In this document: positions 6,955-15,847 of the stretch, piece by piece | Position numbering within the stretch: the stretch's first letter is position 1 | Layout of the letters: the number at the start of each line of letters is the position of its first letter | Assembly (NCBI GenBank): GCA_002067555.1 | Contig: MVQQ01000051.1 | Span: 1-20,092, forward strand | DNA: 20,092 nucleotides | Source of the DNA: Syntrophorhabdus sp. PtaB.Bin184 | GTDB taxonomy: Bacteria; Desulfobacterota; Syntrophorhabdia; Syntrophorhabdales; Syntrophorhabdaceae | Reading direction: 5' to 3' | The notes under the pieces: model-generated | Seen by the model: only the letters and a program-made list of their open reading frames with translations | Told to the model about the DNA's origin: nothing | The model's database searches: none | Translations under genes and position numbers: made by a program

Positions 6955-7493
6955 ACTGCAATTCCCTCGACGTAACTTTGATCTATCTCGACGCCAAGCA
7001 CGCGAAGCTCGGAAACAACCTTGGTCAAAAGGTCTATATATCCTTTCCGATCGGTTTCTTCCGGGTAGGCTTCCAGCTGAGCTTGCTGAATTTCAAGCTC
7101 GTCATTGATCCACGCCAAATAGTCTGCCGGTGTTTCCGGCATTGAACGGTTCGCGCAGCCAGCGCGTTCGTTCACCATGGACATCACCCATCCTTCTTCT
7201 TCCGCTTTGTGCAGGATTGCCCACCTTCGACCTTCCCCACGAAAAAACGTCAGTGCTTTGCATGCAAGGCATTGGGGTTGCGCGAGCATTTCTCTAAACG
7301 CTATCGCGGGCGCCCTTGTTCGGAAGGCTTCCGCTAAAAACCTGTCAAAAAGGGGATGCTGCATAAGCCACACTAGAGATTTCCCGAAGCCCTGCCACGA
7401 GGTTAAGGTAACGTTCTCACCTGTGAGTTCAGCGGCCTCTCGGTTCAGTTCGTCTACGTTCTTGGTGCACGGGGCACCGCGGTCTTGCGACAT
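6951..7493 (-). CDS. Hypothetical protein of the leftward operon
   Basis: A 180-residue soluble protein starting behind AAAGGAGG (ideal spacing). Its stop overlaps the PAPS-reductase-like start as ATGA, so the two are translationally coupled. The middle has a CLACKALTFFRGEG segment and GCANRSM, with five cysteines in all but no clean zinc pattern. The C-terminal 60 residues are helical (AWINDELEIQQAQLEAY and LLTKVVSELRVLGVE). I recognise no family. Coupling to the PP-loop gene suggests a shared role. The arrangement resembles other phage or integrative-element operons. Confidence 0.7.
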   Translation of the reverse strand: MSQDRGAPCTKNVDELNREAAELTGENVTLTSWQGFGKSLVWLMQHPLFDRFLAEAFRTRAPAIAFREMLAQPQCLACKALTFFRGEGRRWAILHKAEEEGWVMSMVNERAGCANRSMPETPADYLAWINDELEIQQAQLEAYPEETDRKGYIDLLTKVVSELRVLGVEIDQSYVEGIAV

Positions 7494-7573
7494 TTCAGGT
7501 CCTCCTTTATCGTATTGGCGATTTACTGTTTCGATTTATGTTGTGGTTGGTTTGAAGACTGATAGTTGTGGGT

Positions 7574-7592
7574 CGGCCGCTACTGTCGGCCG
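7574..7592 (-). terminator. GC hairpin at the end of the 86-residue gene
   Basis: Two copies of CGGCCG (7574-7579 and 7587-7592) can pair across a seven-base loop and overlap the stop codon of the gene ending at 7580. No U-run follows on either strand, so it is at most an attenuator or processing site between operon genes. Confidence 0.25.
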
Positions 7593-7840
7593 TCACACTC
7601 GGCCAGGATCTCCCAGGGGCCAACGGCGGTGTTTTGGTCAAGGATCACCCAGCCGTCGCTATGGCCGAGGAGCTTAAAGATGCAAGGAGTGGTGATCAGC
7701 CGTCGACTCAGGGACCCCGAAACGCCGCCCCGGGACTCCGCGGTTTTGCACAGGCGAGACCACATGTCGCTGATCTTCTCGTAGTTGTCAAAGATTTCTT
7801 CCCGGTCATTTACTTTCAGCCGGTACTGATACCTGGACAT
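7580..7840 (-). CDS. Small hypothetical protein of the leftward operon
   Basis: An 86-residue protein starting MSRYQYRLKVNDREEIFDN behind AGAGAGG. The sequence is a compact mixed alpha/beta domain (helix NYEKISDMWSRLCKTAES, then ITTPCIFKLLGHSDGWVILD). The N-terminal strand with a helix and a final WEIL strand fits a small phage accessory protein. There are no catalytic, membrane or metal motifs, and I do not recognise the family. An 86-base gap separates it from the next gene downstream (start 7493), the widest inside this operon, with a small GC hairpin at the stop. Confidence 0.6.
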   Translation of the reverse strand: MSRYQYRLKVNDREEIFDNYEKISDMWSRLCKTAESRGGVSGSLSRRLITTPCIFKLLGHSDGWVILDQNTAVGPWEILAECDGRQ

Positions 7841-7895
7841 CTTATGCCTCTCTTGTTTTGCGGGGATTGATTGATTTCCTCCGGGTTCGCTCCTT

Positions 7896-8129
7896 TTACG
7901 AAAAAACCATCATAGACCCGTCACCAACTGCCGGAATGACCCATTCGCAGTTCTTCTTTTTTGTTTCGACAGAGTCTTTGCGTGCCTCTTTTCTCGTCAA
8001 GTAAACCTCCTTAATCGAGCCAACTGCATTCTGCCGGTATTTGTGGAATGTTATCTTCTGAACACTTTCCCAATCATGAGGGCGACAAATACAGCGAGCA
8101 CGGGAAAGCGACGATGCGGGTAGGTTCAT
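7896..8129 (-). CDS. Possible small hypothetical protein, first gene of the leftward operon
   Basis: The frame encodes 77 residues, from MNLPASSLSRARC through WESVQKITFHKYRQN and a lysine-rich KEARKDSVETKKK segment to VGDGSMMVFS. The codon pattern looks coding in the second half, but no good Shine-Dalgarno precedes the ATG at 8129 and no other start lies inside. The true start may differ or the gene may be a remnant. It is the most upstream candidate of the minus-strand group, 55 bases before the next gene. I recognise no family. Confidence 0.35.
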   Translation of the reverse strand: MNLPASSLSRARCICRPHDWESVQKITFHKYRQNAVGSIKEVYLTRKEARKDSVETKKKNCEWVIPAVGDGSMMVFS

Positions 8130-8174
8130 GGAAGACCTGATCCCGATGTTTCGAGAGCCTAATAAATAGATACT

Positions 8175-8214
8175 TGTAACTTATGGCGTATTACTTCGGT
8201 TTAGCCGAGTTACA
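8175..8214. repeat. Inverted repeat upstream of the leftward operon
   Basis: A perfect seven-base inverted repeat, TGTAACT (8175-8181) and AGTTACA (8208-8214), encloses a second imperfect one, ACTTCGG (8193-8199) with CCGAGT (8205-8210). It lies in the 250-base gap between the Mrr-like gene and the operon starting at 8129. It could be a regulator site or an alternative RNA structure. I see no further gene in 8130-8380. Confidence 0.35.
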
Positions 8215-8380
8215 GGTCTTCATGAAGAAGTTGAGAACGCGGCCGCGGGAAACGACAAGGATTTGTTGCCTGAAGAGATCACTCAAGAAACTGGCCGTCC
8301 TTCACACCGAACTCCATAGGAGCGGATTCTTGAAGCCGTCTTTTCATGGCACAGATTGTTGCAGGTTTCTTTCTTGATAA

Positions 8381-9157
8381 TCACGAAAGGTCCTTCGTTG
8401 CCCTACACGCGGGATACCTGCTACATCCCCAAAACTGGCTCCCGGCGTTCCTGCCCCTGCGTGCCGTTTTGAGGACCATGGCCGAACCGCACCTCGGGCA
8501 GAGTGTCGGGGAAGGAAAGGGAATTGCAGGATGGGTGTTTGTCTGGATGTCCCGGACAAGCGTAAGAAGCTGCGGACCGTCAATCAGCTTGATGGGTTTG
8601 CCTGCCGCGAAAGCAATTGCGTCATCGGTAAAGCGACCACTCGTCACGATATGAACTTCGTTGGCGCGATGGGCATTGAGCAAACCGAACATCTCTCGTA
8701 CCGTCGAGACCCCGACCCTCTCAGCCTTCCACTGTTTGCACTGGACCAGGGTAACTTCGCCGTCGTTTCGAGCCTCGATATCCACCCCGCCATCGGACCC
8801 GGGCCCCGTATTCCCCATGACCGAGTAGCCTCTTCTCCTGTAGGCTTCACTCACCACGTCCTCGAAGGCCCGCCACGACAGGTCCTGAAGCGTCCTTACG
8901 CTCGTCTGACTGTTGAAAAGCTCTCCTCTTTTCCATGCTCGGAGGGCGGCGATACCGGCCACCATGAGAAAGAAGAGAAATACCCACCAGGAAAACGAAG
9001 AGGCCAATCGTCCAATCGGCGCCAAAAGGGGACTTCCCCCTATCATTGCAGGAAAGAACGCTTTGAGGAAGATCAGCGCGAGAAAGGCGACAATAACACT
9101 CCACCACCACCTGGCTTCGATCAGGTCTTCGACCAACCCGTCTCCTCTTCTCGGCAT
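8381..9157 (-). CDS. Membrane-anchored Mrr-like restriction endonuclease with zinc ribbon
   Basis: A 258-residue protein behind GGGAGGATAG. Two hydrophobic helices, about residues 18-40 and 53-74, anchor it in the inner membrane. Residues 92-190 form an Mrr-type PD-(D/E)xK domain: E99 in AFEDVV, D126 in SDGGVDIEA and Q139-C-K141 in TLVQCKQWK. The Q-x-K form is typical of Mrr-like nucleases, which often cut modified DNA. The C-terminus (C220, C223, C245, C251) is a topoisomerase-type zinc ribbon, probably for DNA binding. It is divergent from the metallo-beta-lactamase gene. Proximity to a methyltransferase and PAPS-reductase-like gene hints at a defence or element-competition role, but this is inference. 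Confidence 0.85.
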   Translation of the reverse strand: MPRRGDGLVEDLIEARWWWSVIVAFLALIFLKAFFPAMIGGSPLLAPIGRLASSFSWWVFLFFLMVAGIAALRAWKRGELFNSQTSVRTLQDLSWRAFEDVVSEAYRRRGYSVMGNTGPGSDGGVDIEARNDGEVTLVQCKQWKAERVGVSTVREMFGLLNAHRANEVHIVTSGRFTDDAIAFAAGKPIKLIDGPQLLTLVRDIQTNTHPAIPFPSPTLCPRCGSAMVLKTARRGRNAGSQFWGCSRYPACRATKDLS

Positions 9158-9294
9158 GGCGCTATCCTCCCTTATGTGTGGTCGGTTTCCTGGTGTGCCA
9201 GCTTAAGCGGTCTTTTGGTATCTGCGCAGCCTCCCAAGTTGCCACCTGACCCCCGCTAACTTACTAGCCGTAAATCACATTCGTTCACCCCGAG

Positions 9295-9323
9295 TGGACG
9301 CGCGGCGTTGCATTGTTTAGAAT
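9295..9323 (+). promoter_or_regulatory. Candidate promoter of the metallo-beta-lactamase-fold gene
   Basis: TGGACG (9295-9300) and TAGAAT (9318-9323) are separated by 17 bases. The -10 box ends only five bases before the ATG at 9329, so if it is used the transcript would start at or next to the start codon and be leaderless. Confidence 0.35.
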
Positions 9324-9328
9324 AGGCA

Positions 9329-10451
9329 ATGCGGTTTGGCAAGACCCCCAACAGAACGAAACTGATCGCCTCTTTTTTCTCATGTTTGCTCTTCTTTTGT
9401 GCTGCCTCGGTGCTCTCTCTGCCCTCTCCTCTTAACGGGGCAGAGACCTCGGTTACCGTCGGAAAAGCGGCGTGGGGCACCGATCATTGGGATGGCGAAC
9501 GGTTTTCGAACCCGTGGCTAAAACCGGCAGAGGGGCAGAAGAGACGATCATACAGCCGGCTCGGATGGATCTGGCGCTTCGTCTTCCGCACCGGATGGCC
9601 TGAATGGCCCGAATCGAGGTCTTACCCCCCGGCCGCTCCTCCTCCGCCCAGGGTTCCGGAAGGGGCATTGCGTATCACTGCGGTCGGTCACGCAACATTC
9701 CTCATCCAGATGGACGGTCTCAATATTCTTACCGATCTGGTCGGAAAGAAGCAGTCCGGTTTTGTGGGCAGGTCCGAAGCGGCACGCGCAACCGGGCATC
9801 AGGTTCGAAGACCTGCCGCCCATCGATTGGGTACTGGTGTCGCACAATCATTACGATCATCTGGATATCCCGACACTGAAACGTCTTGCGGAGCATGGCG
9901 TCCGGCGGGGAGCAACCCCGCTCCGCAATGGTCCCCTCATGGAGCAGGCCGGTATTGCCGATGTCTATGAACTGGACTGGGGGGAATCGGTCAGCCTTTC
10001 CGGCACGGTAACCGTGACGATGGTACCCGCCCAGCACTTCTCATCGCGCGGCCTGTGGGACCGCAACAAGGCGCTCTGGGGAGGCTTCGTCATCTCAGGG
10101 CCGTCCGGCAACGTGTACTTTGCGGGAGATACAGGGTATGGTCCCCACTTCGCCGAGATAGCCCGCCGCTTTTCTCCGATCACCGTGGCAATCCTGCCGA
10201 TCGCTCCGTTCAGACCGAACCGGCCGGATCAATCCCGTTCGGGCGTCCACATGGGTCCTGTCGCAGCGGTAATGGCACATAAGGTTTTGGGAGCAAAACT
10301 GAGCATCGCAGCCCATTTCCAGGTATTCCAGCTTGGCCCGGAAGGTTTTGACGATGCAGTCAACGGCCTGGCACAGGCACTCAAAGAGGGAAACCTGGCC
10401 CCCGGCGTCTTTATCGCTCCAGTACCGGGGCAGGTCTTCGAGCCTTCATGA
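9329..10451 (+). pseudogene. Exported metallo-beta-lactamase-fold hydrolase (RomA/NAPE-PLD-like), frameshifted
   Basis: The N-terminus has basic residues, a hydrophobic core (LIASFFSCLLFFCAASVL) and a possible cleavage near NGA-ET, so it is exported or membrane-anchored. The mature start (WGTDHWDGERFSNPW), then ITAVGHATFLIQMDGLNILTD, match the RomA-like branch of the fold. After LTD at 9736 the frame is lost. The other frame picks up at once as WSERSSPV, then AGPKRHAQPGIRFEDL, SHNHYDHLD (metal-binding HxHxDH), AGDTGYGPHF and AAHFQVFQLG, to 10451. The family expects DPVW here, so two or five bases are missing at about 9737. All metal ligands survive, but they lie downstream of the break. An internal TTG start at 9762 would omit the N-terminal strands. 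Confidence 0.75.
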
Positions 10452-10503
10452 GCATACGGGTTCATCGGTAGCACGGTGTAGTGTTAGCACCTGGATGAGA
10501 AGA

Positions 10504-10527
10504 CCTCTCCACGAGATTGCGGAGGGG
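10504..10527 (-). terminator. Weak hairpin after dnaE2
   Basis: CCTCTCC (10504-10510) can pair with GGAGGGG (10521-10527) with one G-U pair and a ten-base loop. On the minus strand it is followed by a pyrimidine-rich TCTTCTC, not a clean U-run. It lies in the 116-base gap between convergent genes and is the only terminator candidate there. Confidence 0.3.
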
Positions 10528-10567
10528 CTTCCCGGTCTCTCGCGGTTACTGAAAGAGCGGGGTCCCC

Positions 10568-13500
10568 TCAGTGGAAATCCCTGCTTTTGGCGTGGGCCTT
10601 GTGAAGATTGACCCCCGGCCTCCATAAGGCGCGGGCGACCAGGTGGACCACCCCGTCCTCGACCTGGAGCGTGCCGGTAACGCCCAGGAGGGATACGGTC
10701 TTCACAAGGACCATGTGCTTTGCGTAAACGTGCTGCCATATCACCACGTTCACAAACCCAGTCTCATCCTCCATGGTGAGAAAGGTCACGTCCTTTGCTG
10801 TCCCGGGGCGCTGCCGACAGATGACGAGGCCCGCGTAGCGCACCTGCTTGCCGTTCCCTCCCGCAGCGATCTCTTTGGCCGTTGGAAGCTTCAAGGAGCG
10901 AAGCTCTTCGCGGACCGTGGCAAGGGGATGGGACCGGGCGCTGTGCCCCTGGGTCCGGTAATCCCACTGAACCGTCTGAAAGGTATTCAATTCCTGAAAA
11001 CCCACCGGTGACTCCCGCTCGCTCATGTTCAGTGGGCCGGACCTTGCCCGCGCTGTCCCGAGGGCCTGCCAGAGGGCTCCACGCCGTGGCGATGTAAGGG
11101 CCTCCATGGCCCCCGCTTCCGCAAGGGTGGAGAGTGCGCCCTGATCCAGCCCGGTCCGGTCCGCCACGTCTTCCACCGAGGAGAAAGAACTCTCTTTCCG
11201 GGCCGCCTCGATCCTGTCGAAATCCGCACTGCCCAGGCCCTTGATGTAGCGCAATCCGACTCTCACGGCGAAATCCCCGCCATCCCCTTCTTCCAGCGTG
11301 CAGTCCCATTCGCTCTCCATGACGGAGGCAGGCCGTACCTCGACGCGATGGCGCTTCGCGTCGTCTATGATGACCGCCGGGGAGTAAAAGCCCATGGGCT
11401 GGGCGTTGAGGAGCGCGCAGGTGAACTCTACCGGGTAGTGGCGCTTGAGCCATGCCGTGGCATAGCTGATAAGGGCGAAGCTGGCAGCGTGGGATTCGGG
11501 GAAGCCGTATTCGCCGAATCCCTGGATCTGCTGGAATACCCGTTCGGCGAATTCCTCCGCGATCCCCTTGGCCTTCATCCGTTCGATCAATCGTTCCCGG
11601 TGCTGCTCGATCCTACCTTTCTTGCGCCATGCCGCCATGTCCCGGCGAAGCTGGTCCGCCTCGCCAGGCGTGTAGTCCGCGGCCACCATGGCGAGCTTCA
11701 TCACCTGTTCCTGGAAGAGGGGCACCCCGAGGGTTTTCTTTAGTACCGGCACGAGGGATTCATGAGGATAGATCACAGGCTCCTGTCCCCTCCGGCGCCG
11801 CAGGAAGGGGTGGACCATGCCGCCCGTGATGGGACCGGGACGGATGATGCTGATCTCGATGACGAGGTCGTAGAACTTATCGGGCTTCAACCGGGGCAGC
11901 ATGGACATCTGGGCCCGGCTCTCGATCTGGAATACCCCTACCGTATCGCCCCGGGAGATCATCTCGAAGGTGGCGGGATCTTCGGGGGGAATCGTCGCCA
12001 TGGAAAGGGACTTCCCCCGGTGCTTTTCGATCAGCTTGAAGCAGAGGTCCAGCTGGGTGAGCGCCCCGAGACCCAACAGATCGACCTTGAAGAGGCCCAG
12101 GTCTTCGATGTCCTCCTTGTCCCACTGAATGACCGTGCGCCCTTCCATGGTGGCGTTCTCGATGGGCACTAGGTCGTGCACCGGCTCGTGCCCGAGTAAA
12201 AAGCCGCCGGGATGGATGGAGAGGTGGCGGGGGAAGTCTTGGATCTCGTTTGCCAGCCTGAGCAGGTGGCGATGGTCCCGTGCCTCGGGGTCCAAACCGG
12301 CCATCTCCAGGTGCTCGGGCCTGATATCGCCATAGTAGGGAACGAGCTTTGCGAGGCGGTCCAAAGAGGTCTCGGGGAGACCCAGGGCCTTTCCCACGTC
12401 CCGCACCGCCATCTTCGGTCTATAACGGATGACGTTGGCCACCATGGCCGCGTGACTGCGACCGTATTTCTCATAGACGTGCTGGATCACCTCCTCGCGC
12501 CGTTCGTGCATGATATCGAGGTCGATATCAGGCGGCTCGGCCCGCTCCCGGGAGATGAAGCGCTCAAAAAGGAGGTCCATGCGCACGGGATCGACAGCGG
12601 TGATCCCCAGGCAGTAGCACACGGCGGAGTTGGCGGCGGAGCCCCGCCCCTGGCAGAGAATGCCCTTTTCCTTGCAGAAGCGGACGATCTCCCACATCGT
12701 GAGGAAGTAGCCGCAATAGTCCAACTCGTCGATCAGGGCAAGTTCCCGATTCAGTTGCCGCGCCACGTCGGGCGGTACGCCTTTCTCGTAACGACCGGCC
12801 GCTCCTTCGAAGGTGAGCCGCTGAAGCCACTCCGAGGAGGTATATCCTTCAGGAAGCTTCTCCGAGGGGTAGCGGTAGCGGATCTCATTAAGGGAGAAGG
12901 TGCAGCGCTCTTTGATCTCTGCAGTGCGCGCCACGGCATCGGTCATGTCTTTGTAGAGACTCTGGAAGGCAGAGGGCAACAACAGGTCGTATTCCTCGTT
13001 GGCCTTGAGCCGGCGGCCGGCCATGGGCAGGGTAACCCCGTGTCGAATGCAGGTGAGTACGTCCTGGAGGGGACGCCTGGCCCTTGTGTGGTAAAGGACC
13101 TCAGCCGCGGCCACCAAAGGGAGGCCGTAGCGACGGGCGCGCATGGCCGTGCGAGCCTCCGCCTCCCGCTCCTCGGCCCTGTAATGGCGGTCGATCGAAG
13201 CGTAAAGGCGGTCACCGAAGGCATCGTTCAAGAGCCTTATTATAGGGGCAGGATCGGCGTCCCCTGCGATCAGGCTCCCTTCACCACCCCACAGAGCGAT
13301 AAGCCCGTCGGTATGTTCGCACACCTCCCGCCAGTTCACGAGACTCTCTCCTTTCGCTGAACGGAGACGGCCTTTGGTGAGGAGACGGCAAAGATTGGCG
13401 TAGCCGGTTCGGTCCATGGCAAGGAGCAGTATCGTGGAGGGGGAAGGCGTTACGGATCCGACGAGTCTTATTCGACCCATTCCTTCCGTTTCTCCCACGG

Positions 13501-13705
13501 CTACCTGGCTGCCGATGATAAGATGGATCCCGATTTCGTTTGCCTTCACATGGGCCCGCACCACGCCGTGGACGCCGTCCCGGTCCGTGAGGGCGAGGCT
13601 CGAGAGGCCAAGCTTCTTTGCCTCTTCCACCAGCTCTTCAGGGCTGCTCGCCCCCTCAAGGAAGGAATGGTAGCTTTTGACCCATAAGGGAGTGTAAGAG
13701 TCCAT
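10568..13705 (-). CDS. dnaE2: Error-prone DNA polymerase III alpha-like subunit DnaE2 (ImuC)
   Basis: A 1045-residue intact protein, the usual length for DnaE2. It opens with a PHP domain (SYHSFLEGASSPEELVEEA, LALTDRDGVHGV). The C-family polymerase core has GRGSAANSAVCYCLGI (near residue 355) and PDIDLDIMHERR (near residue 393, two catalytic Asp residues), then HPGGFLLG and later LFQEQVMK and GFGEYGFPESHAASFALISY. A C-terminal OB-fold (GLVICRQRPGTAKDVTFLTM) and an ImuC-type end, without the replicative tau- and clamp-binding tail of DnaE1, complete it. It is the catalytic polymerase of the damage-inducible mutasome, extending past lesions with ImuA and ImuB. The ATG at 13705 abuts the imuB stop with no gap, so the genes are translationally coupled. 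Confidence 0.97.
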   Translation of the reverse strand: MDSYTPLWVKSYHSFLEGASSPEELVEEAKKLGLSSLALTDRDGVHGVVRAHVKANEIGIHLIIGSQVAVGETEGMGRIRLVGSVTPSPSTILLLAMDRTGYANLCRLLTKGRLRSAKGESLVNWREVCEHTDGLIALWGGEGSLIAGDADPAPIIRLLNDAFGDRLYASIDRHYRAEEREAEARTAMRARRYGLPLVAAAEVLYHTRARRPLQDVLTCIRHGVTLPMAGRRLKANEEYDLLLPSAFQSLYKDMTDAVARTAEIKERCTFSLNEIRYRYPSEKLPEGYTSSEWLQRLTFEGAAGRYEKGVPPDVARQLNRELALIDELDYCGYFLTMWEIVRFCKEKGILCQGRGSAANSAVCYCLGITAVDPVRMDLLFERFISRERAEPPDIDLDIMHERREEVIQHVYEKYGRSHAAMVANVIRYRPKMAVRDVGKALGLPETSLDRLAKLVPYYGDIRPEHLEMAGLDPEARDHRHLLRLANEIQDFPRHLSIHPGGFLLGHEPVHDLVPIENATMEGRTVIQWDKEDIEDLGLFKVDLLGLGALTQLDLCFKLIEKHRGKSLSMATIPPEDPATFEMISRGDTVGVFQIESRAQMSMLPRLKPDKFYDLVIEISIIRPGPITGGMVHPFLRRRRGQEPVIYPHESLVPVLKKTLGVPLFQEQVMKLAMVAADYTPGEADQLRRDMAAWRKKGRIEQHRERLIERMKAKGIAEEFAERVFQQIQGFGEYGFPESHAASFALISYATAWLKRHYPVEFTCALLNAQPMGFYSPAVIIDDAKRHRVEVRPASVMESEWDCTLEEGDGGDFAVRVGLRYIKGLGSADFDRIEAARKESSFSSVEDVADRTGLDQGALSTLAEAGAMEALTSPRRGALWQALGTARARSGPLNMSERESPVGFQELNTFQTVQWDYRTQGHSARSHPLATVREELRSLKLPTAKEIAAGGNGKQVRYAGLVICRQRPGTAKDVTFLTMEDETGFVNVVIWQHVYAKHMVLVKTVSLLGVTGTLQVEDGVVHLVARALWRPGVNLHKAHAKSRDFH

Positions 13706-15150
13706 TTATTCCACCTGCCCCTGCAGAAACCACCGTTGCCGCAGGCTGTCGTAATAGACCCAAAGCAAAGCGCCACCCAGTGTCTCCAGGAAATAGTAGC
13801 GCCGATGGATAGGGTATCCGCCGGGGGTTTGCCACCAGCCGTCGGAGAGGATATAGGGACCACACGCACGTACTACCCGTCCGCGTTGAGGCCTTCCCAG
13901 GGAGGCGTGCCATGAGCAGAGGCGCCGGACCAGTACGGGCCTTCCTTCCGGGTCCGGGTGAGCCTTAGGTAGATGCAGAAGGGGCTCCCAGGTGAAACGT
14001 TCCTCGGGCAGGTGCCCCTCCAAGAGTTTCGCCCGCACCACCGTTTCTTCTCCCAGTTCTGCCCGTATCCGGGCCAGGGCGCGATTTGCCGCCGCGAGGT
14101 CGCGCCGGGGTGCCTTCAGGAAGAGCCTGACCTGTCCCGTTGATGCCGGCGCCCCATGGGCCGTAAGACCAATCTCCCTGGCGGGCGCCGTAAGGGGGAA
14201 TCCTTCCAGCCTGAGCCGCAGAAGGTCCAGAATCAATGTCTCATCCAGGGTGGCCTCAGCGGGCCTGATCCGGTCCGTACGGTCCTTTTGCCGTTCCAAG
14301 AGAAAGCGGATCTCCAGCTCCCGGAGGGCCTCCCCCTGTTCAGCCAGCCTGGGGAGGAGGGAATGAAGGTGCTCCTGAATCACAAAGAGGAGACGCACGC
14401 TGTTCCCTTCCGGGGCATCGAGAACAATCGTACAGGCTATCGACTCAGCGGGAAAGACCGGGGCAAGGGGGTCAAAGACCTCTCCCTGGGCGAGGGCGTG
14501 GAGGCGGGCCGCCTCATCGCCGAACCGGCGTCTTACTGCCGGGGCCGGGAGTCGCATGAACTCTCCCAGGGTATGGATGCCGAGCTTCGCGAGCGTATCT
14601 CTCAGATGAGGATCAACGGCCAGGATGGATAAGTGGACCTTCTGTAGCGCCGCCTCTTCTTCGTCCGGCGACGCGAGCACCAGGACACCCTCCCGGCCTC
14701 TCGCCACGGCATAGACGGCGAAGCGCCGAAACCCTACTACCACGGAAGCCCGCCATCCCCCACCAATGAGTGCCCTATGGACCTTGTGCACCCAGAGGTC
14801 GAGAGATGAAAAGAGCTCCAAAAGTCCGGCTGCGTTGACCCAGAACACCCCCGGCTCCTCTTCCGAGACTTCCACGTCGGGAGAGAAACGGCGAAGGAGG
14901 TCGGCCAGCCCAGTGATCTCGGCACGCACCTTCCCGGCGGGTACTTCCGATGCCCGGAGGCTTGTTGCGAGGCTCAAGCCTTCCGCGTAGCGCATCCCCG
15001 GCAGGACCCCGGCGGCTCTCGCCTCGGGGCTTACCCAGAGAATTTCACCTGCGCCACCACCGCCGCAGGAAGCCCTTTCCACTCGGGATGCCATGACAAG
15101 AGAAGCTGAAGGGGGAATTCGGGGAGGTCAACACAGGCCAGGCGTTCCAT
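13706..15150 (-). CDS. imuB: ImuB, Y-family-like mutasome subunit, with an N-terminal frameshift
   Basis: Most of the protein (from GEILWVSPEARAAGVLPG onward) is an open ImuB: DLLRRFSPDVEVSEEEPGVFW, LAKLGIHTLGEFMRLPAPAV, and the C-terminal RLCSWHASLGRPQR and GGYPIHRRYYFLETL blocks. ImuB is a catalytically inactive Y-family relative that bridges DnaE2, ImuA and the clamp. The conserved N-terminus (MERLACVDLPEFPLQLLL, HPEWKGLPAAVVA) lies in another frame, starting at ATG 15150 and running into TAA about 100 bases on. A missing base near 15050 (GCG-CAGG) would rejoin the frames. As read, translation could only start at ATG 15094 and would lack the first strand. The 15150 start overlaps imuA by 23 bases. 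Confidence 0.85.
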
Positions 15151-15772
15151 GGTACACCCCCTCACGTATCCAGCCGGGGGCCCGGCGTTTGTCCTTGAGG
15201 GTCTTGAAGGTGCAAGTGAACAGCCCTGCTTCCATCCTGCGGCTTAACGTGCGGCCGCGGAGCGATACGAGCGATCCCAGAGAAGGTGCATCATCGGGCT
15301 TTTCAGTCAGAAAGATCACTGCCATGTGGTGGGTGCGGGCAAGGCCCGCGAGGTGGGATTGCAGAGGAGGGGAGACATCCCCCTTCGCACCGAGGTCGAT
15401 GATCAAAAGCCCGAAGGCTCCGGAACGGGCGAGGCGATCAGCCACGCGGGCGCAATCGCGCCTGTCGGGACAGCGGACCACCGCGAGGGCTGAGAGGTCG
15501 ATACCTCTTTCTGTCGCGTCTGGCGGGTAGAAGCTGCTCTCCTTCCCGGTGACCCAGACCGTTGTCTCTCCTTCTTTTTGTGCGTCGAAAACGAAATCAC
15601 AGGCCAGGGTGAGGTTGGCGTGGCTTCCCTGGCCGGAGAGCTCTGTGAGCCTTCCCGTCAGCTCGGAAAAGGGGAGGTTAATACCCTTTCCGGTGCGGTC
15701 CGCCTCAACAGGGCTTCCTGAAAAATCCAGGCCCGTCTTGAGCCCGAGGTGTGCGCGCATGGTGCTGTTCAC
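15128..15772 (-). CDS. imuA: ImuA, RecA/SulA-like mutasome subunit
   Basis: A 214-residue RecA-core-like protein. The region equivalent to Walker A (ELTELSGQGSHANLTLA) lacks the Lys-Ser/Thr pair, so it probably does not bind ATP conventionally. The Walker-B-like strand is GLLIIDLG, preceded by the helical CARVADRLARSGAF. The C-terminus (SRRMEAGLFTCTFKTLKDKR, APGWIREG) is typical of ImuA. In characterised systems ImuA is an essential partner of ImuB and DnaE2 in damage-induced mutagenesis. The start is a GTG at 15772 with GGAGG nine bases upstream; an ATG four codons later is possible. It follows lexA by 75 bases and overlaps the true imuB start, fitting one SOS operon. Confidence 0.85.
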   Translation of the reverse strand: MNSTMRAHLGLKTGLDFSGSPVEADRTGKGINLPFSELTGRLTELSGQGSHANLTLACDFVFDAQKEGETTVWVTGKESSFYPPDATERGIDLSALAVVRCPDRRDCARVADRLARSGAFGLLIIDLGAKGDVSPPLQSHLAGLARTHHMAVIFLTEKPDDAPSLGSLVSLRGRTLSRRMEAGLFTCTFKTLKDKRRAPGWIREGVYHGTPGLC

Positions 15773-15847
15773 GGCTCATTTCCTCCATCAAAACTTGCCT
15801 CACGGACTGTTGTTTGGTCCGCGATAAGCTTTTGTTTTATTTCCTTT

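Noticed and set aside
8531..9259. A 242-residue plus-strand open frame
   Set aside because: It is antisense to the Mrr-like gene, with low-complexity content and no family match.
12212..13360. A 382-residue plus-strand open frame
   Set aside because: It is antisense to dnaE2, whose frame carries all family motifs. The plus-strand product has no recognisable domain.
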